64,000 nucleotides of DNA from Marinomonas flavescens. Its GTDB lineage: Bacteria; Pseudomonadota; Gammaproteobacteria; Pseudomonadales; Marinomonadaceae. A model generated the notes under the pieces. It worked only from the letters and a program-made list of their open reading frames with translations, searched no databases and was not told the origin of the DNA. The stretch's first letter is position 1; each line of letters begins with the position of its first letter. The stretch covers positions 62,001 through 126,000 of the forward strand of contig NZ_SJSB01000003.1 in the NCBI RefSeq assembly GCF_004352835.1, given 5' to 3'. Shown here in pieces: positions 26,608 to 38,054 of this stretch. The translations under genes were made by a program, and so were the position numbers.

Positions 26608-29451
26608 ATGCACGAAAGTTTAATGGAGTTGCTATGGAGCACCTCTCAATTTTCAGGTGGTAACTTGGAATACGTTGAGGGGTTGTTTGAAAGCTACCTA
26701 GTCGATCCGAATTCAGTGTCGGAAGAGTGGCGTAAATGTTTTGATCAATTGCCTCGTGTAAGTGAGGCTCAATCAACAGATTTACCACATTCAGTAATCC
26801 AACAGCAGTTTTTAGAAATCGGAAAAAATAAATTCCGAGCAATGCCTGCTTCTACCGGTGTTGCTGCAAGCTCTGAACATGAAAATAAACAGATCAATGT
26901 GCTACAACTTATTGATGCTTACCGTGTACGCGGACATCAACATGCCTCTTTAGATCCATTGGGTCTTCAAAAACGTGAGAAAGTAGCAGACTTAGATATC
27001 GCTTATCACCAGTTAACTGGTGCTGATTTTGATACTCAATTTAAAACTGGCTCTTTATTCTTTAATAAAGATTCAATGAAGTTAAGCGACATCATCGCTG
27101 AACTTGAAAAAACCTATTGTCAGCATATAGGTTATGAATTCATGCACATTGTTAATACGCAAGAAAAAGCGTGGCTTCAACAACGTGTAGAATCAGTACG
27201 CTCTTGTCCTGAATATTCCCCTGAAACACGACAAAATCTTCTTGAACGTTTAACCGCAGCTGAAGGCCTAGAAAAGTACTTAGCAAGCCGTTATCCAGGA
27301 GCGAAGCGCTTTGGTCTTGAGGGCGGCGAAAGCTTGATACCAATGGTTAATGCATTGATTCAAGGTTCTGGCGCACTAGGCGCAAAAGAAGTCGTGATTG
27401 GTATGGCTCACCGTGGCCGACTAAATGTGTTGGTGAATACGTTAGGTAAAAATCCTAAAGACTTATTTAATGAGTTTGAAGGCAAGGGTAAAAAACTGGT
27501 TAGTACATCAGGTGATGTTAAATACCACCAAGGTTTCTCTTCTAATGTGATGACAGCGGGTGGCGAAGTACATATAGCGCTTGCTTTTAACCCATCTCAT
27601 TTAGAGATTGGCTCTCCTGTTGTAGAAGGTTCCGTTCGTGCTCGTCAAGATCGCCGCAAAGATACAATAGGCAAAACAGTTGTTCCTATTTCTATCCATG
27701 GTGATGCTGCGTTTGCTGGTCAGGGTGTTGTGATGGAGACATTCCAGATGTCTCAAATTCGTGGCTTCCATACTGGTGGTACGGTTCATATCGTTATCAA
27801 CAACCAAGTAGGCTTCACGACTAACCGTCAGGATGATTCACGCTCTACAGAGTACGCAACCGATGTTGCGAAAATGATTCAAGCGCCTATCTTCCACGTT
27901 AACGGTGATGATCCAGAAGCGGTATTGTTTGTTACTCAACTAGCTTTGGATTACCGTTACGAGTTTGGTCGAGATGTACTGATTGATATGGTTTGTTATC
28001 GCCGTCGTGGTCATAACGAAACCGATGAGCCTTCTGGTACACAGCCATTAATGTACAGTGTTATTAATAAGCTAAAAACAACACGAGCGTTATACGCAGA
28101 GCGCTTAGCGGCTGAAAATATTGTTACTGAAGAACAAGCTAAAGCTATGATCGCTGAGAATCGTCAAGATCTTGACGACGGGCGCCATGTTGCTAAGAGC
28201 CTAGTATTAGAACCGAAATCTGAATTATTCATCAACTGGAAACCGTACCTAGGTGCTGAGTGGACAGATGCTGGAGATACTCGCTACCCACTTGCTAAAT
28301 TACAAGAAGTGGCGAAAAAGCTAACAATTATTCCTGATGGTATTGTTGTTCAGCGCCAGGTTCAGAAAATTTATCAAGACCGTGATAAAATGACCGCGGG
28401 TGCATTACCTCTTAACTGGGGTTACGCCGAAACGTTGGCCTTTGCGAGCTTGTTAGAGCAGGGTTATCCAATCCGCCTTACTGGTCAGGATTCAGGGCGT
28501 GGTACTTTCTCACACCGTCATGCCGTGATTCATAGTCAGAAAGATGGCAGCACTTATATTCCGCTTAAACATGTATCTGACAGTCAGCCGACGATGGATT
28601 TATACGATTCATACCTTTCAGAAGAAGCGGTATTGGCTTTTGAATATGGCTACTCGACAACTGCGCCAAAAGGCTTGGTTATCTGGGAAGCACAGTTCGG
28701 TGATTTTGCAAACGGTGCGCAAGTGGTTATTGACCAATTTATCACCAGTGGTGAGCACAAGTGGGGGCGTTTATGCGGTCTGACTATGTTGTTACCTCAT
28801 GGTTATGAAGGTCAAGGTCCTGAGCATTCATCTGCAAGGCTAGAACGCTTTTTGCAGCTTTGTGCTGAATATAATATTCAAGTTTGTGTGCCAACAACAC
28901 CATCGCAAATATTCCATATCCTCCGCCGTCAAGCGATTCGCCCAATGCGTCGTCCGCTTGTTATTATGTCTCCTAAGAGTTTGCTTCGTCATAAACAAGC
29001 AATCTCAACGTTAGAAGACTTGGCTGATGGTAGCTTTAAAACAGTCCTACCAGACACATCTGAGACCATCGTAGCGGATAAAGTAAAACGTATTATTCTA
29101 TGTAGTGGTAAAGTTTATTTCGACTTGATTAATCGTCGTGCTGAACTTGAAAAAGACGATGTGGCGGTAATTCGTTTAGAGCAATTGTATCCGTTCCCTT
29201 ACGATGATCTAGAGTCAGAGTTGGAGCAATACAAGAATATTGAGAGCCTAGTTTGGTGTCAAGAAGAGCCGAAAAACCAAGGTGCTTGGCATGCCAATCG
29301 TCACCGTATGAACCGAGTGTTGGAGAAATTGTTTCCAGAGATCAAAATTCGTTTTGCAGGCCGTATATCGTCTGCTGCACCAGCGGCTGGTTACATGTCT
29401 ATCCATGTTCAAGAACAAGAAGCGCTTGTCAACGACGCATTAGTTGATTAG
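26608..29451 (+). CDS. sucA: 2-oxoglutarate dehydrogenase E1 component
   Basis: SucA is the thiamine-diphosphate E1 that decarboxylates 2-oxoglutarate and succinylates the SucB lipoyl group. The 947-residue product begins with the short E2-binding helix region (STSQFSGGNLEYVEGLFESY). It has VVIGMAHRGRLNVLVNTLGK, the GDAAFAGQGVVMET ThDP/Mg region, GFTTNRQDDSRSTEYATDVA, and LPHGYEGQGPEHSSARLERF in the C-terminal half. sucB follows 33 bp later. Confidence 0.98.
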   Translation: MHESLMELLWSTSQFSGGNLEYVEGLFESYLVDPNSVSEEWRKCFDQLPRVSEAQSTDLPHSVIQQQFLEIGKNKFRAMPASTGVAASSEHENKQINVLQLIDAYRVRGHQHASLDPLGLQKREKVADLDIAYHQLTGADFDTQFKTGSLFFNKDSMKLSDIIAELEKTYCQHIGYEFMHIVNTQEKAWLQQRVESVRSCPEYSPETRQNLLERLTAAEGLEKYLASRYPGAKRFGLEGGESLIPMVNALIQGSGALGAKEVVIGMAHRGRLNVLVNTLGKNPKDLFNEFEGKGKKLVSTSGDVKYHQGFSSNVMTAGGEVHIALAFNPSHLEIGSPVVEGSVRARQDRRKDTIGKTVVPISIHGDAAFAGQGVVMETFQMSQIRGFHTGGTVHIVINNQVGFTTNRQDDSRSTEYATDVAKMIQAPIFHVNGDDPEAVLFVTQLALDYRYEFGRDVLIDMVCYRRRGHNETDEPSGTQPLMYSVINKLKTTRALYAERLAAENIVTEEQAKAMIAENRQDLDDGRHVAKSLVLEPKSELFINWKPYLGAEWTDAGDTRYPLAKLQEVAKKLTIIPDGIVVQRQVQKIYQDRDKMTAGALPLNWGYAETLAFASLLEQGYPIRLTGQDSGRGTFSHRHAVIHSQKDGSTYIPLKHVSDSQPTMDLYDSYLSEEAVLAFEYGYSTTAPKGLVIWEAQFGDFANGAQVVIDQFITSGEHKWGRLCGLTMLLPHGYEGQGPEHSSARLERFLQLCAEYNIQVCVPTTPSQIFHILRRQAIRPMRRPLVIMSPKSLLRHKQAISTLEDLADGSFKTVLPDTSETIVADKVKRIILCSGKVYFDLINRRAELEKDDVAVIRLEQLYPFPYDDLESELEQYKNIESLVWCQEEPKNQGAWHANRHRMNRVLEKLFPEIKIRFAGRISSAAPAAGYMSIHVQEQEALVNDALVD

Positions 29452-29484
29452 CACCATAGCCTGTCAGAGAGATAAGGGTATCAA

Positions 29485-31023
29485 ATGAGTATTGAAATTA
29501 AAGCACCAACTTTTCCAGAATCCGTAGCAGACGGCACCGTTGCTACTTGGTACAAACAACCAGGTGAAGCCTGTGCTCGTGACGAGCATATTGTTGACAT
29601 CGAAACGGATAAAGTTGTTTTGGAAGTGGTTGCGCCAGCAGACGGCGTATTAAAAAACATACTAAAAGCAGAAGGCGATATTGTTCTTAGCAATGAAGTC
29701 TTGGCTGTATTTGAATCTGGTGCTGCTGCAGCACCAGCAGAGAAACAAGAAGCGGCACCTGCCGCAGCTGCACCAGCTTCTGCTGCTGCACCTGTTGCAG
29801 CAACATCAGCGAAAGAAAGTGTGCAAATTAAAGCGCCAACTTTCCCTGAATCTGTTGCCGACGGCACGGTAGCAACTTGGTACAAACAACCAGGTGAAGC
29901 GTGTTCACGTGATGAGCATATTGTTGACATCGAAACAGACAAAGTTGTTTTAGAAGTAGTTGCCCCTGCTGACGGCGTTATTGGTGAGATTCTAAAAGCA
30001 GAAGGCGAAACGATTCTTAGTGATGAAATTATCGCAAGCTTCTTGGTCGGCGCTTCTAGCGCAGCCGCACCTGTTGCCACAGCGGCGCCAGCAGCTACTG
30101 TTGCTGCTGAATCTGATGAAGACGGTGTTGCAGGACCTGCAGCTCGTAAAGCATTAGCGGAAGCGGGTCTTACAACAGCACAAGTTAAAGGCACTGGTAA
30201 AGGCGGTCGTATCACCAAAGAAGACGTAGATGCAGCCGTTAAAGCGAAACCAGCTGCGGCTCCAGCACCTGCGGCGAAAGCAGCAGCGCCAGCTGCTATG
30301 GCACCATTGGGTGCTGATGGTCGTATCGAAAAACGTGTTCCTATGACACGTCTTCGTGCCACTATCGCTAAACGCCTTGTTGAAGCACAGCAAACAGCGG
30401 CACTATTGACTACGTATAACGAAGTTAATATGGGCCCGATCATGGAACTTCGTAAGAAGTACAAAGATCTGTTTATCAAGACTCATAACGGCACTAAGCT
30501 TGGCTTTATGTCTTTCTTCGTGAAAGCGGCAACAGAAGCTCTAAAACGCTTCCCAGCGGTCAACGCCTCTATCGATGGTAATGACATGGTTTACCATGGC
30601 TACCAAGACATCGGTGTTGCTGTATCGACATCTCGTGGCTTAATGGTTCCAGTACTTCGTAACACCGAAGCAATGGGCCTTGCTGATATCGAGTCTAATA
30701 TCATGGACTTCGCTTTACGCGGTCGTGATGGCAAGCTTGGTATGGATGATATGCAAGGTGGTACTTTCACTATCACTAACGGTGGAACGTTTGGTTCATT
30801 GTTGTCAACGCCAATCATCAATCCACCACAAACTGCTATTTTGGGTATGCATAAAATCCAAGAACGTCCAATGGCAGTAGATGGTCAAGTTGTGATTCAA
30901 CCAATGATGTATTTAGCCCTTTCTTATGACCACCGTATGATTGATGGTAAAGAAGCCGTACAATTCTTGGTAACAATTAAAGAGCTTTTAGAAGATCCAG
31001 CGCGTTTGTTGTTAGAAATCTAA
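29485..31023 (+). CDS. sucB: 2-oxoglutarate dehydrogenase E2 (dihydrolipoyl succinyltransferase) with two lipoyl domains
   Basis: SucB forms the core of the 2-oxoglutarate dehydrogenase complex. The 512-residue product is longer than the usual ~400 because it has two tandem lipoyl domains (~2-77 and ~112-187), each with lipoyl-Lys in ETDKVVLEV (Lys43 and Lys153). An Ala/Pro-rich linker separates them. Residues 5-55 and 115-165 differ only at position 31/141 (Ala/Ser). An E1/E3-binding domain follows at ~216-250 ([14 protein letters not shown]). The catalytic domain ends in [12 protein letters not shown] (His483, Asp487). Most SucB proteins have one lipoyl domain. Confidence 0.97.
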   Translation: MSIEIKAPTFPESVADGTVATWYKQPGEACARDEHIVDIETDKVVLEVVAPADGVLKNILKAEGDIVLSNEVLAVFESGAAAAPAEKQEAAPAAAAPASAAAPVAATSAKESVQIKAPTFPESVADGTVATWYKQPGEACSRDEHIVDIETDKVVLEVVAPADGVIGEILKAEGETILSDEIIASFLVGASSAAAPVATAAPAATVAAESDEDGVAGPAARKALAEAGLTTAQVKGTGKGGRITKEDVDAAVKAKPAAAPAPAAKAAAPAAMAPLGADGRIEKRVPMTRLRATIAKRLVEAQQTAALLTTYNEVNMGPIMELRKKYKDLFIKTHNGTKLGFMSFFVKAATEALKRFPAVNASIDGNDMVYHGYQDIGVAVSTSRGLMVPVLRNTEAMGLADIESNIMDFALRGRDGKLGMDDMQGGTFTITNGGTFGSLLSTPIINPPQTAILGMHKIQERPMAVDGQVVIQPMMYLALSYDHRMIDGKEAVQFLVTIKELLEDPARLLLEI

Positions 31024-31087
31024 GCGCAGAAATCTAAGCTTTAAATCTAAGGGTTCGTACTATTTTAAAAGTGCGAATTGATTTCGC

Positions 31088-31109
31088 GGCAGCCTCACAA
31101 GGGCTGCTG
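31088..31109 (+). other. Hairpin in the sucB-lpdA gap
   Basis: Arms GCAGCC/GGCTGC, extendable by two pairs, close on a short loop 30 bp before lpdA. No T-run follows, so it is more likely an RNA stability or processing element than a terminator. Confidence 0.4.
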
Positions 31110-31125
31110 CAGTTCGATAGGATAA

Positions 31126-32577
<1,452 letters not shown>

Positions 32578-32592
32578 TAGAAATTTAGATTT

Positions 32593-32631
32593 GCCGGCCT
32601 TGTGCCGGTAATGTCTGCCTTAACAGGCAGA
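32593..32631 (+). other. Two tandem hairpins in the lpdA-sucC gap
   Basis: The first hairpin has CCGGC/GCCGG arms (32594-32608) and the second CTGCCT/AGGCAG arms around TAAC (32615-32630). Neither has a T-run. They lie between the lpdA stop and the sucC SD and may set differential mRNA stability. Confidence 0.45.
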
Positions 32632-32667
32632 GCTTATGTCAATCATTCAGATGAGCGGAAGAATCAA

Positions 32668-33834
32668 ATGAACTTACATGAATATCAGGCTAAACAGCTT
32701 TTTGCTGAATACGGTCTGCCAGTATCTACAGGGTACGCAGTAGACACGCCGGAAGCGGCAGTGGAAGCAGCGAAAAAAATTGGCGGTGACAAATGGGTGG
32801 TTAAAGCTCAGGTTCACGCTGGTGGTCGCGGTAAAGCAGGTGGTGTAAAACTTGTTGATTCTTATGAAGAAATTACAGCATTCACAAATAATTGGATAGG
32901 TAAAAATCTAGTTACTTACCAAACTGACGAAAAAGGCCAGCCAGTCGCTAAGATTCTTGTTGAATCTTGCACTGACATTGCTAACGAACTGTACCTTGGT
33001 GCCGTTGTTGACCGTTCTACTCGTCGTGTTGTTTTCATGGCGTCTACTGAAGGCGGTGTTGAGATTGAGAAAGTAGCTGAGGAAACTCCTGAGCTAATCC
33101 ACAAAGCGATCATTGATCCTGTTGTTGGCGCTCAACCTTACCAAGCTCGTGAATTAGCATTTAAATTGGGCCTTAACCCAGTTCAAATCAAGCAGTTCAC
33201 TAAGATCTTCCTTGGTTTGTCTCAAATGTTCCACGACTACGACTTTGCATTGCTAGAAATCAACCCTCTAGTTATCACTGACGAAGGTAATCTTCATTGC
33301 CTAGATGGCAAAATCGGTATCGACAGCAACGCTGTTTACCGTCAGAAGAAAATGCAAGAGTTCCACGATCCATCTCAAGAAGATGAGCGTGAAGCACATG
33401 CAGCACAATGGGAACTTAACTATGTTGCTCTAGACGGAAACGTTGGCTGCATGGTAAACGGTGCCGGCCTAGCAATGGGTACAATGGACATCGTTAATCT
33501 ACACGGTGGCAAGCCAGCTAACTTCCTAGACGTTGGTGGCGGCGCGACAAAAGAACGTGTTGCTGAAGCATTTAAAATCATTCTTTCTGACAGCAATGTT
33601 AAGGCAGTATTGGTTAACATCTTTGGTGGTATCGTACGTTGTGACATGATCGCTGAAGGTATCATCGGAGCAGTAGAACAAGTAGGCGTAACTGTGCCTG
33701 TTGTTGTACGTCTTGAAGGTACTAACGCTGAAAAAGGTCGTGAAGTGCTAGCTAATTCTGGCCTAGACATCATCGCTGCAACAAGTCTTAAAGACGCAGC
33801 TATCCAAGTCGTTAAAGCTGCGGAGGGCAAATAA
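32668..33834 (+). CDS. sucC: Succinyl-CoA synthetase beta subunit
   Basis: SucC provides the ATP-grasp half of the enzyme that makes ATP (or GTP) and succinate from succinyl-CoA. I chose the ATG at 32668 ([19 protein letters not shown]), giving 388 residues, identical in length to E. coli SucC; an in-frame ATG at 32602 would add 22 unconserved residues. The ATP-grasp segment [19 protein letters not shown] and the [16 protein letters not shown] loop are present. sucD starts 2 bp after the stop. Confidence 0.97.
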   Translation: MNLHEYQAKQLFAEYGLPVSTGYAVDTPEAAVEAAKKIGGDKWVVKAQVHAGGRGKAGGVKLVDSYEEITAFTNNWIGKNLVTYQTDEKGQPVAKILVESCTDIANELYLGAVVDRSTRRVVFMASTEGGVEIEKVAEETPELIHKAIIDPVVGAQPYQARELAFKLGLNPVQIKQFTKIFLGLSQMFHDYDFALLEINPLVITDEGNLHCLDGKIGIDSNAVYRQKKMQEFHDPSQEDEREAHAAQWELNYVALDGNVGCMVNGAGLAMGTMDIVNLHGGKPANFLDVGGGATKERVAEAFKIILSDSNVKAVLVNIFGGIVRCDMIAEGIIGAVEQVGVTVPVVVRLEGTNAEKGREVLANSGLDIIAATSLKDAAIQVVKAAEGK

Positions 33835-33836
33835 TA

Positions 33837-34709
33837 ATGTCTGTCTTAATTAACAAAGATACTAAAGTTATCTGTCAGGGTTTCACTGGCGGACAGGGTA
33901 CTTTCCATTCTGAGCAAGCAATTGCTTACGGTACAAAAATGGTTGGTGGTGTAACTCCAGGTAAAGGTGGTCAAACTCACCTAGGCCTACCTGTTTTCAA
34001 TACAGTAAAAGAAGCAGTAGAACAAACTGGCGCTGAAGCGTCTGTTATCTACGTTCCAGCGCCTTTCTGTAAAGATTCTATTCTTGAAGCGGCTAACTCT
34101 GGTATCAAACTTATCGTTTGTATCACTGAAGGTGTTCCGACTCTTGATATGCTTGACTGTAAAGTAGTTTGTGACTCTTTGGGCGTTCGCCTTATCGGTC
34201 CTAACTGCCCAGGTATTATCACACCGGGCGAATGTAAAATCGGCATCATGCCTGGCCATATTCATATGCCAGGTAAAGTAGGTATCGTATCTCGTTCAGG
34301 TACTTTGACTTATGAAGCCGTTAAGCAAACAACAGATGCTGGTTTCGGTCAGTCTACTTGTGTTGGTATCGGTGGTGATCCAATCCCAGGCACAAACTTC
34401 ATCGACGTATTGGAAATGTTCCAAAACGATCCACAGACTGAAGCGATTGTTATGATCGGTGAAATCGGTGGTACTGCTGAAGAAGAAGCGGCTGCTTACA
34501 TCAAAGCAAACGTAACTAAGCCTGTTGTATCTTACATTGCTGGTGTTACTGCACCTGCTGGTAAGCGTATGGGTCATGCTGGCGCGATCATCTCTGGTGG
34601 TAAAGGTACAGCGGATGAGAAATTTGCTGCACTAGAAGACGCTGGTGTTAAAACCGTTCGCTCTCTTGCAGACATCGGTGCTGGCCTTAAAGAACTTACT
34701 GGCTGGTAA
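33837..34709 (+). CDS. sucD: Succinyl-CoA synthetase alpha subunit
   Basis: SucD binds CoA and carries the phosphohistidine. The 290-residue product has [17 protein letters not shown] at the CoA site, the [17 protein letters not shown] segment, and the active-site His in [18 protein letters not shown]. It is coupled to sucC (2-bp gap) and ends the TCA run, with a terminator 110 bp downstream. Confidence 0.98.
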   Translation: MSVLINKDTKVICQGFTGGQGTFHSEQAIAYGTKMVGGVTPGKGGQTHLGLPVFNTVKEAVEQTGAEASVIYVPAPFCKDSILEAANSGIKLIVCITEGVPTLDMLDCKVVCDSLGVRLIGPNCPGIITPGECKIGIMPGHIHMPGKVGIVSRSGTLTYEAVKQTTDAGFGQSTCVGIGGDPIPGTNFIDVLEMFQNDPQTEAIVMIGEIGGTAEEEAAAYIKANVTKPVVSYIAGVTAPAGKRMGHAGAIISGGKGTADEKFAALEDAGVKTVRSLADIGAGLKELTGW

Positions 34710-34817
34710 GTTACTAGTGTCTAATGAGAGGCTCTTTAGTTAGATGCTTTTTAGTTAGAAACTAGAGACTTAGATAACTAGCCTTTAGGCTAATAGTGCT
34801 AAGTCTACAGCTATAGT

Positions 34818-34847
34818 AAAATCCCTGTTTCGGCAGGGATTTTTTTT
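34818..34847 (+). terminator. Rho-independent terminator after sucCD
   Basis: Arms ATCCCTG (34821-34827) and CAGGGAT (34834-34840) flank a 6-nt loop, with A's before and a run of seven T's after. Confidence 0.88.
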
Positions 34848-34880
34848 GCCTTTTTACCAACTAAACAGGGCACTTGGTTT

Positions 34881-35084
34881 ATGATGAATTGTCCTTTTTG
34901 CTCGGCTGCAAATTCATGCAACCCTGATGGTGCGTGTTGGTGTTTTATGGAGGATGTTCCTGAAGCATTGCTGTCTCTTTTACCCGAGGCATTAGTGGGC
35001 CGTAACTGCATTTGCCTGCGCTGTATTGAGCAATATAAGAGTGATCCAAAGGCGTTTGCCACCGCACACAAGACCGGTGTTTAA
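34881..35084 (+). CDS. Cysteine-rich CWC family protein
   Basis: This 67-residue protein has the family's cysteine pattern: NCPFCSAANSCNPDGACWCF at residues 3-22 and a C-terminal CICLRC pair, eight cysteines in total, enough for zinc binding. The ACWC element gives the family its name. The role is unknown. It lies between the sucCD terminator and lhgO, 31 bp upstream of lhgO, and may share its transcript. Confidence 0.75.
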   Translation: MMNCPFCSAANSCNPDGACWCFMEDVPEALLSLLPEALVGRNCICLRCIEQYKSDPKAFATAHKTGV

Positions 35085-35115
35085 GCTTCCTTAAAACAAT
35101 TAAAAGAGACAGTGG

Positions 35116-36336
35116 ATGAATGATTCAGAAAGCGTCACATATGATATTACGGTAGTCGGAGGTGGCATCGTAGGTTTATCAACGGCTTGGCAGCTGCAGC
35201 AGCGTTATCCTACCTATCGGATTTTATTGTTAGAGAAGGAGCAGGAAGTCGCTCAGCACCAAACCGGGCACAATTCTGGTGTGATTCACGCTGGCGTGTA
35301 TTATGCTCCGGGCAGTTTAAAAGCATCTTTTTGCAAGCAAGGAGCGGCCGCGACTAAAGCTTTTTGTTTAAAGCATGGGATTGAATTCGAAGAGTGCGGT
35401 AAGTTGATTGTCGCCACCAATGCCGAAGAAGAAGAGCGAATGAATGCGCTCTATGCGCGTTGCCAAGAAAATGAACTGGAAGTGTTTCGTTTAGATCGCG
35501 ACGCCTTATATCGCCGTGAGCCCAATGTAAAAGGCATCGCCGCTTTGTTTGTGCCTGCTACCGGTATCGTCAATTATCGCGAAGTTTGCCAAAAAATAGC
35601 CGAGCTTTTTGTGCACAAAGGCGGTGAAATTCGCTTTGGCTGCAAAGTATCCGCGTTGCAAGAAAGCCATGAGAAAGTCTCTATTCATGTTGGACATGAT
35701 TTAATAAATACGCGCTATCTAGTGTGTTGTGCTGGCTTAATGGCGGACAGACTCACTCGTATGCTAAATATTCCTACCGATTTTCAAATCATCCCGTTTC
35801 GAGGGGAATATTACCAACTTCCACGCAAGCACAGCCAAATCGTCAATCACCTAATTTACCCTGTACCTGATCCTGAACTGCCTTTTTTAGGCGTGCATCT
35901 AACCCGAATGATAGACGGCTCAGTGACGGTAGGGCCGAATGCCGTACAAGGCTGGAAACGTGAAGGCTACGGCACGATTAATATTAGTCCGCGTGATATT
36001 TGGGACATGGTACGTTTTCCCGGTTTCTGGCGCTTGATCGGAAACAATTGGAAAGTAGGGCTAAAAGAGACCAAAAACTCTTGGTTTAAAATAGGCTACT
36101 TATCTCAAGTTAGAAAGTACTGTGATCAAATAGCACTAGAGGACCTGCAAAATTATCCGGCGGGTATTCGTGCTCAAGCGGTGATGCGTGACGGCAGTTT
36201 GGTACACGATTTTCTGTTTGCTAAAAGCCCGCGATCCTTACACGTCTGCAACGCTCCATCGCCTGCAGCAACCAGCGCTTTCCCTATCGGCAATTACATT
36301 GTCGATAAATTAGATGACCTGATCACAACTATTTAA
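35116..36336 (+). CDS. lhgO: L-2-hydroxyglutarate oxidase
   Basis: LhgO is a membrane-associated FAD enzyme that oxidises L-2-hydroxyglutarate to 2-oxoglutarate and passes electrons to quinone. The 406-residue product opens with the FAD loop ITVVGGGIVGLSTAWQLQQR. It has the DAO-family HNSGVIHAGVYYAPGSLKA, the GIVNYREVCQKIAE block and PFRGEYYQLP, and ends with a typical FAD-anchoring APSPAATSAFPIGNYIVDKL. Its reaction feeds the 2-oxoglutarate dehydrogenase genes just upstream. Confidence 0.92.
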   Translation: MNDSESVTYDITVVGGGIVGLSTAWQLQQRYPTYRILLLEKEQEVAQHQTGHNSGVIHAGVYYAPGSLKASFCKQGAAATKAFCLKHGIEFEECGKLIVATNAEEEERMNALYARCQENELEVFRLDRDALYRREPNVKGIAALFVPATGIVNYREVCQKIAELFVHKGGEIRFGCKVSALQESHEKVSIHVGHDLINTRYLVCCAGLMADRLTRMLNIPTDFQIIPFRGEYYQLPRKHSQIVNHLIYPVPDPELPFLGVHLTRMIDGSVTVGPNAVQGWKREGYGTINISPRDIWDMVRFPGFWRLIGNNWKVGLKETKNSWFKIGYLSQVRKYCDQIALEDLQNYPAGIRAQAVMRDGSLVHDFLFAKSPRSLHVCNAPSPAATSAFPIGNYIVDKLDDLITTI

Positions 36337-36434
36337 ACCGAAAGGATTATGAAAACAACATGGTATGGTTTGATTGTGTTGACCATTTCAATATAGAGTT
36401 CGGTCAATCTAATTGGCTATTCTGAGGCGAAATC

Positions 36435-36914
36435 ATGTTGGCGTTAAAAGGCAAAAAACAATCGAAATTATTCTTTCGAAGTGTCATTTCAATGCTATTA
36501 GTCACTCAACTGACGGCTTGTGGCACACTTCTTTATCCAGAAAGAAGAGGGCAGACAAAGGGCACGATAGATGTGGGTGTTGCCGTATTAGACGCGGTAG
36601 GGTTATTGTTTTTCTTTGTGCCCGGTGTCGTTGCTTTTGGTGTCGATTTTGTCACTGGTGCTATTTATCTACCAGGTGGCAAAGTCGCCACATTAACACC
36701 CGATGAAATGAACAGAGTGAAGCGCGGCTCTGATGAAATCGACATGAAAGCGTTTAAACAAGTTATTGCCGAACGAGGAGATTTAGCATTACCCGCCGCG
36801 GCCTCATCAGATAAATTGAAAACTCAGCCTATGCCTTCGCAAGTCGCTATGATGAATGCTTTACACTTATCCAATGCAAATCAACAGTTAGCGATGGCTA
36901 AGGTTTATCAATAA
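36435..36914 (+). CDS. Predicted lipoprotein of unknown function
   Basis: It encodes 159 residues. The N-terminus has a lipoprotein signal with the lipobox LTACG (Cys ~29). The next segment has a hydrophobic stretch typical of small YceK-like lipoproteins (VAVLDAVGLLFFFVPGVVAF) and YLPGG. The C-terminal half is polar and low in complexity. It stands alone downstream of lhgO and is followed by a terminator. I do not assign a function. Confidence 0.7.
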   Translation: MLALKGKKQSKLFFRSVISMLLVTQLTACGTLLYPERRGQTKGTIDVGVAVLDAVGLLFFFVPGVVAFGVDFVTGAIYLPGGKVATLTPDEMNRVKRGSDEIDMKAFKQVIAERGDLALPAAASSDKLKTQPMPSQVAMMNALHLSNANQQLAMAKVYQ

Positions 36915-37016
36915 CGAGTCCATACGGTTTCACGTAAAGTAGCGGATGAATCAGGTTGCACATGGTTTCTTACATTATATGTTATGCACTATTGGCTAAA
37001 GTGGACCCTCTTATCG

Positions 37017-37048
37017 AAAAGCCTAACTTTTTCCTTGTTAGGCTTTTT
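37017..37048. terminator. Bidirectional terminator between the lipoprotein gene and the dehydrogenase gene
   Basis: Arms GCCTAAC (37021-37027) and GTTAGGC (37037-37043) are flanked by AAAA on the left and TTTTT on the right, so it can serve both converging genes. Confidence 0.82.
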
Positions 37049-37091
37049 ATTTAGACTCATTACGATCGAAAGACCGTTTTATTAAATTCTC

Positions 37092-37979
37092 TTACTTAGT
37101 TAAGTCTTTAGCAAAATAATCTACCATCTCAGAGACCATGTTATCACCCATACCCTGATCTATTGCGGTAGAGAGGGCTTCATTAGCGCCGCTAGACATG
37201 ATTGTTTTTACGCCTAGATCTTTTGCCATTTGACGGTAGTAGCCTACGTCTTTTGATGCATTGCGGATAGAAAAAGCTAACTTACTAGAGTCTCCATCTA
37301 CACCGTACGCTTTTACGAAATCCATCATACCTGAGTGTAGCGGGCCGGCTGACATTACGTCATAAAGGCTTTGGCGTGACACACCTGCTTGGTCAGCCAT
37401 TGCAAAAGCTTCAGCCATTGCGTTTGCGGTTGTCATACCAAAAAAATTATTAATTAGTTTGATTGTATTGCCTGAGCCTAGCTTACCCAAATGAAAAACA
37501 TTCTCACCTAAGTCTAGCAATATAGGATGAACTTTTTCAAAAGCAGTTTTGTCACCAGAGCACATGATATTCAGTAAACCATCAATGGCATGAGAGGGTG
37601 TTCTACCCAATGGTGCATCCAAGTAAGCACCTCCGACAGACGCGACTTCATCTCCTAATGCCAGTGTGGAAGAAGGCAGAGACGTACCAAAGTCGATGAC
37701 TATCGTTCCAGGTTTTAATCCACTGATTACACCATTATCTCCATGCATGCGACTTTCAACTGAAGCTGATGTATCCATGCATAGCATGACAATATCACTG
37801 GCTTCAGCTACCGCGCGAGGATTAGTCGCTTCGATTGCACCTGCTGCCACCGCTGCATCAATTCGAGGGCGAGAGACATTGCCCATTACAGTTAATGAAT
37901 ACCCTAAAGACTGAAGGCGTCCTACCATGGCGGCTCCCATTAAGCCAAGTCCTATAAATCCAATAGTCGGTTTTGTCAT
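37092..37979 (-). CDS. NAD(P)-dependent beta-hydroxyacid dehydrogenase (GarR/tartronate-semialdehyde-reductase-like)
   Basis: I chose the ATG at 37979, preceded by GGGAGAAAG, giving 295 residues; the reading frame opens 27 bp earlier. The Rossmann motif GFIGLGLMGAAMVGRL, the substrate-binding DAPLGRTPSHAIDG, and the catalytic Lys in GSGNTIKLINNFF (usual GxxxxxK) are visible. Family members reduce tartronate semialdehyde, 3-hydroxyisobutyrate and similar acids. Its place next to uronate genes suggests an alternative role in sugar-acid catabolism, but the substrate cannot be read from the sequence. Confidence 0.82.
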   Translation of the reverse strand: MTKPTIGFIGLGLMGAAMVGRLQSLGYSLTVMGNVSRPRIDAAVAAGAIEATNPRAVAEASDIVMLCMDTSASVESRMHGDNGVISGLKPGTIVIDFGTSLPSSTLALGDEVASVGGAYLDAPLGRTPSHAIDGLLNIMCSGDKTAFEKVHPILLDLGENVFHLGKLGSGNTIKLINNFFGMTTANAMAEAFAMADQAGVSRQSLYDVMSAGPLHSGMMDFVKAYGVDGDSSKLAFSIRNASKDVGYYRQMAKDLGVKTIMSSGANEALSTAIDQGMGDNMVSEMVDYFAKDLTK

Positions 37980-38054
37980 TTTCTTTCTCCCAATAAAGCT
38001 AGTCATGTATGAGACGTAAGTCTCTGTAATAAAATAAGGAATAAGGGTCTACGT

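Noticed and set aside
29481..30479. 332-codon open frame on the minus strand across sucB
   Set aside because: It is an Ala/Ser-rich shadow of the duplicated lipoyl domains and Ala/Pro linkers of sucB; its internal repeats mirror those of the real gene.
33420..33830. 136-codon open frame on the minus strand inside sucC
   Set aside because: A shadow of a strongly conserved gene, with no SD and no domain.
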